Shown: positions 12,323 through 12,445 of the stretch, one piece after another
Layout: the number at the start of each line of letters is the position of its first letter
Numbering within the stretch: the first letter of the stretch is position 1
Source: CF-96 sp028287605
GTDB taxonomy: Bacteria > Chloroflexota > Dormibacteria > Aeolococcales > Aeolococcaceae
DNA: 12,445 nucleotides
NCBI GenBank assembly: GCA_034666465.1
Contig: JAXDLT010000006.1
Span: forward strand, 1 to 12,445
Direction: 5' to 3'
The notes under the pieces: model-generated
Told to the model about the DNA's origin: nothing
What the model saw: only the letters and a program-made list of their open reading frames with translations
Database searches by the model: none
Made by a program: the position numbers and the translations under genes

Positions 12323-12445
12323 ATGCACGAGGTCATCCTGACCTGCGTCGACGGCTCGCCGGGAGGGTACGCCGCGGTGGCCGAGGCGGCAGAGCTGGCG
12401 CGGCGGTTCAACGCCCGGCTCATCGCGCTGTCGGTGGAGGAGGGC
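12323..12445 (+). CDS. Universal stress protein (UspA family), 3' end cut off by the window
   Basis: The first 41 residues match the N-terminus of UspA-family proteins: a hydrophobic first strand (HEVILTCVDGSPGG) with the conserved Asp and Ser at the nucleotide-binding edge, then a helix (AAVAEAAELARRFNARL) and the second strand LIALSVEE. The ATG at 12323 follows the strong Shine-Dalgarno GGGGAGGAGA (12311-12320). UspA-domain proteins bind ATP or AMP and are induced by stress; many lie next to, or are fused with, ion antiporters, which fits the divergent Kef-like gene here. The length and any second Usp domain cannot be seen. Confidence 0.85.
   Translation, partial: MHEVILTCVDGSPGGYAAVAEAAELARRFNARLIALSVEEG

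Overview
The window is strongly GC-rich (third codon positions almost all G or C) and carries the bacterial neighbourhood rapZ-whiA-gap-pgk-tpiA-gpmI, then secG, a tRNA-Leu and a Kef-type antiporter divergent from a universal stress protein gene. WhiA, frequent GTG starts and TANNNT -10 boxes point to a high-GC Gram-positive-related lineage: Actinomycetota, or a Chloroflexota/Dormibacterota-type terrestrial group. The gpmI placed directly after tpiA is more Firmicutes-like than actinobacterial. Phylum assignment is inference; no taxonomic marker here settles it.

Layout. Positions 1-1696: the 3' part of rapZ, then whiA, with no yvcK between them. Positions 1697-1819: a short promoter region. 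Positions 1820-6381: a compact lower-glycolysis operon, gap, pgk, tpiA and gpmI, the last three joined by 4-bp GTGA stop/start overlaps or a 19-bp gap with a good Shine-Dalgarno. Positions 6476-7657: a secreted phosphodiester glycosidase-like (DUF2233) protein with a Pro-rich tail. Positions 7674-8741 (minus): an exported two-HKD phospholipase D-like protein that converges on it. Positions 8742-8858: a divergent promoter region. Positions 8859-10711: secG, then an orphan family-5 ABC solute-binding protein that seems to start at a CTG overlapping the secG stop. Positions 10769-10855: tRNA-Leu(CAG), followed by a hairpin that could terminate transcription from both sides. Positions 10910-12181 (minus): a CPA2-type cation/proton antiporter. 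Position 12323 to the window end: the 5' end of a uspA-like gene, divergent from the antiporter.

How the genes fit together. gap, pgk, tpiA and gpmI interconvert triose phosphates and 2-phosphoglycerate; enolase is not in the window. rapZ and whiA are the regulatory pair usually found upstream of this cluster in Gram-positive genomes. The DUF2233 and PLD genes look like an insertion of two exported hydrolase-like proteins between gpmI and secG. The antiporter and usp genes share a 141-bp intergenic region containing a perfect 16-bp palindrome, overlapping divergent -10 boxes, and a hairpin that would cover the antiporter's Shine-Dalgarno.

No mobile element, integrase, CRISPR array or rRNA is visible. 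I did not find a clearly new multi-gene system. The items most worth a second look are the CTG start, the Shine-Dalgarno hairpin and divergent operator of the antiporter, the leaderless promoter of the PLD gene, the altered active-site motif of the DUF2233 protein, and the missing yvcK.
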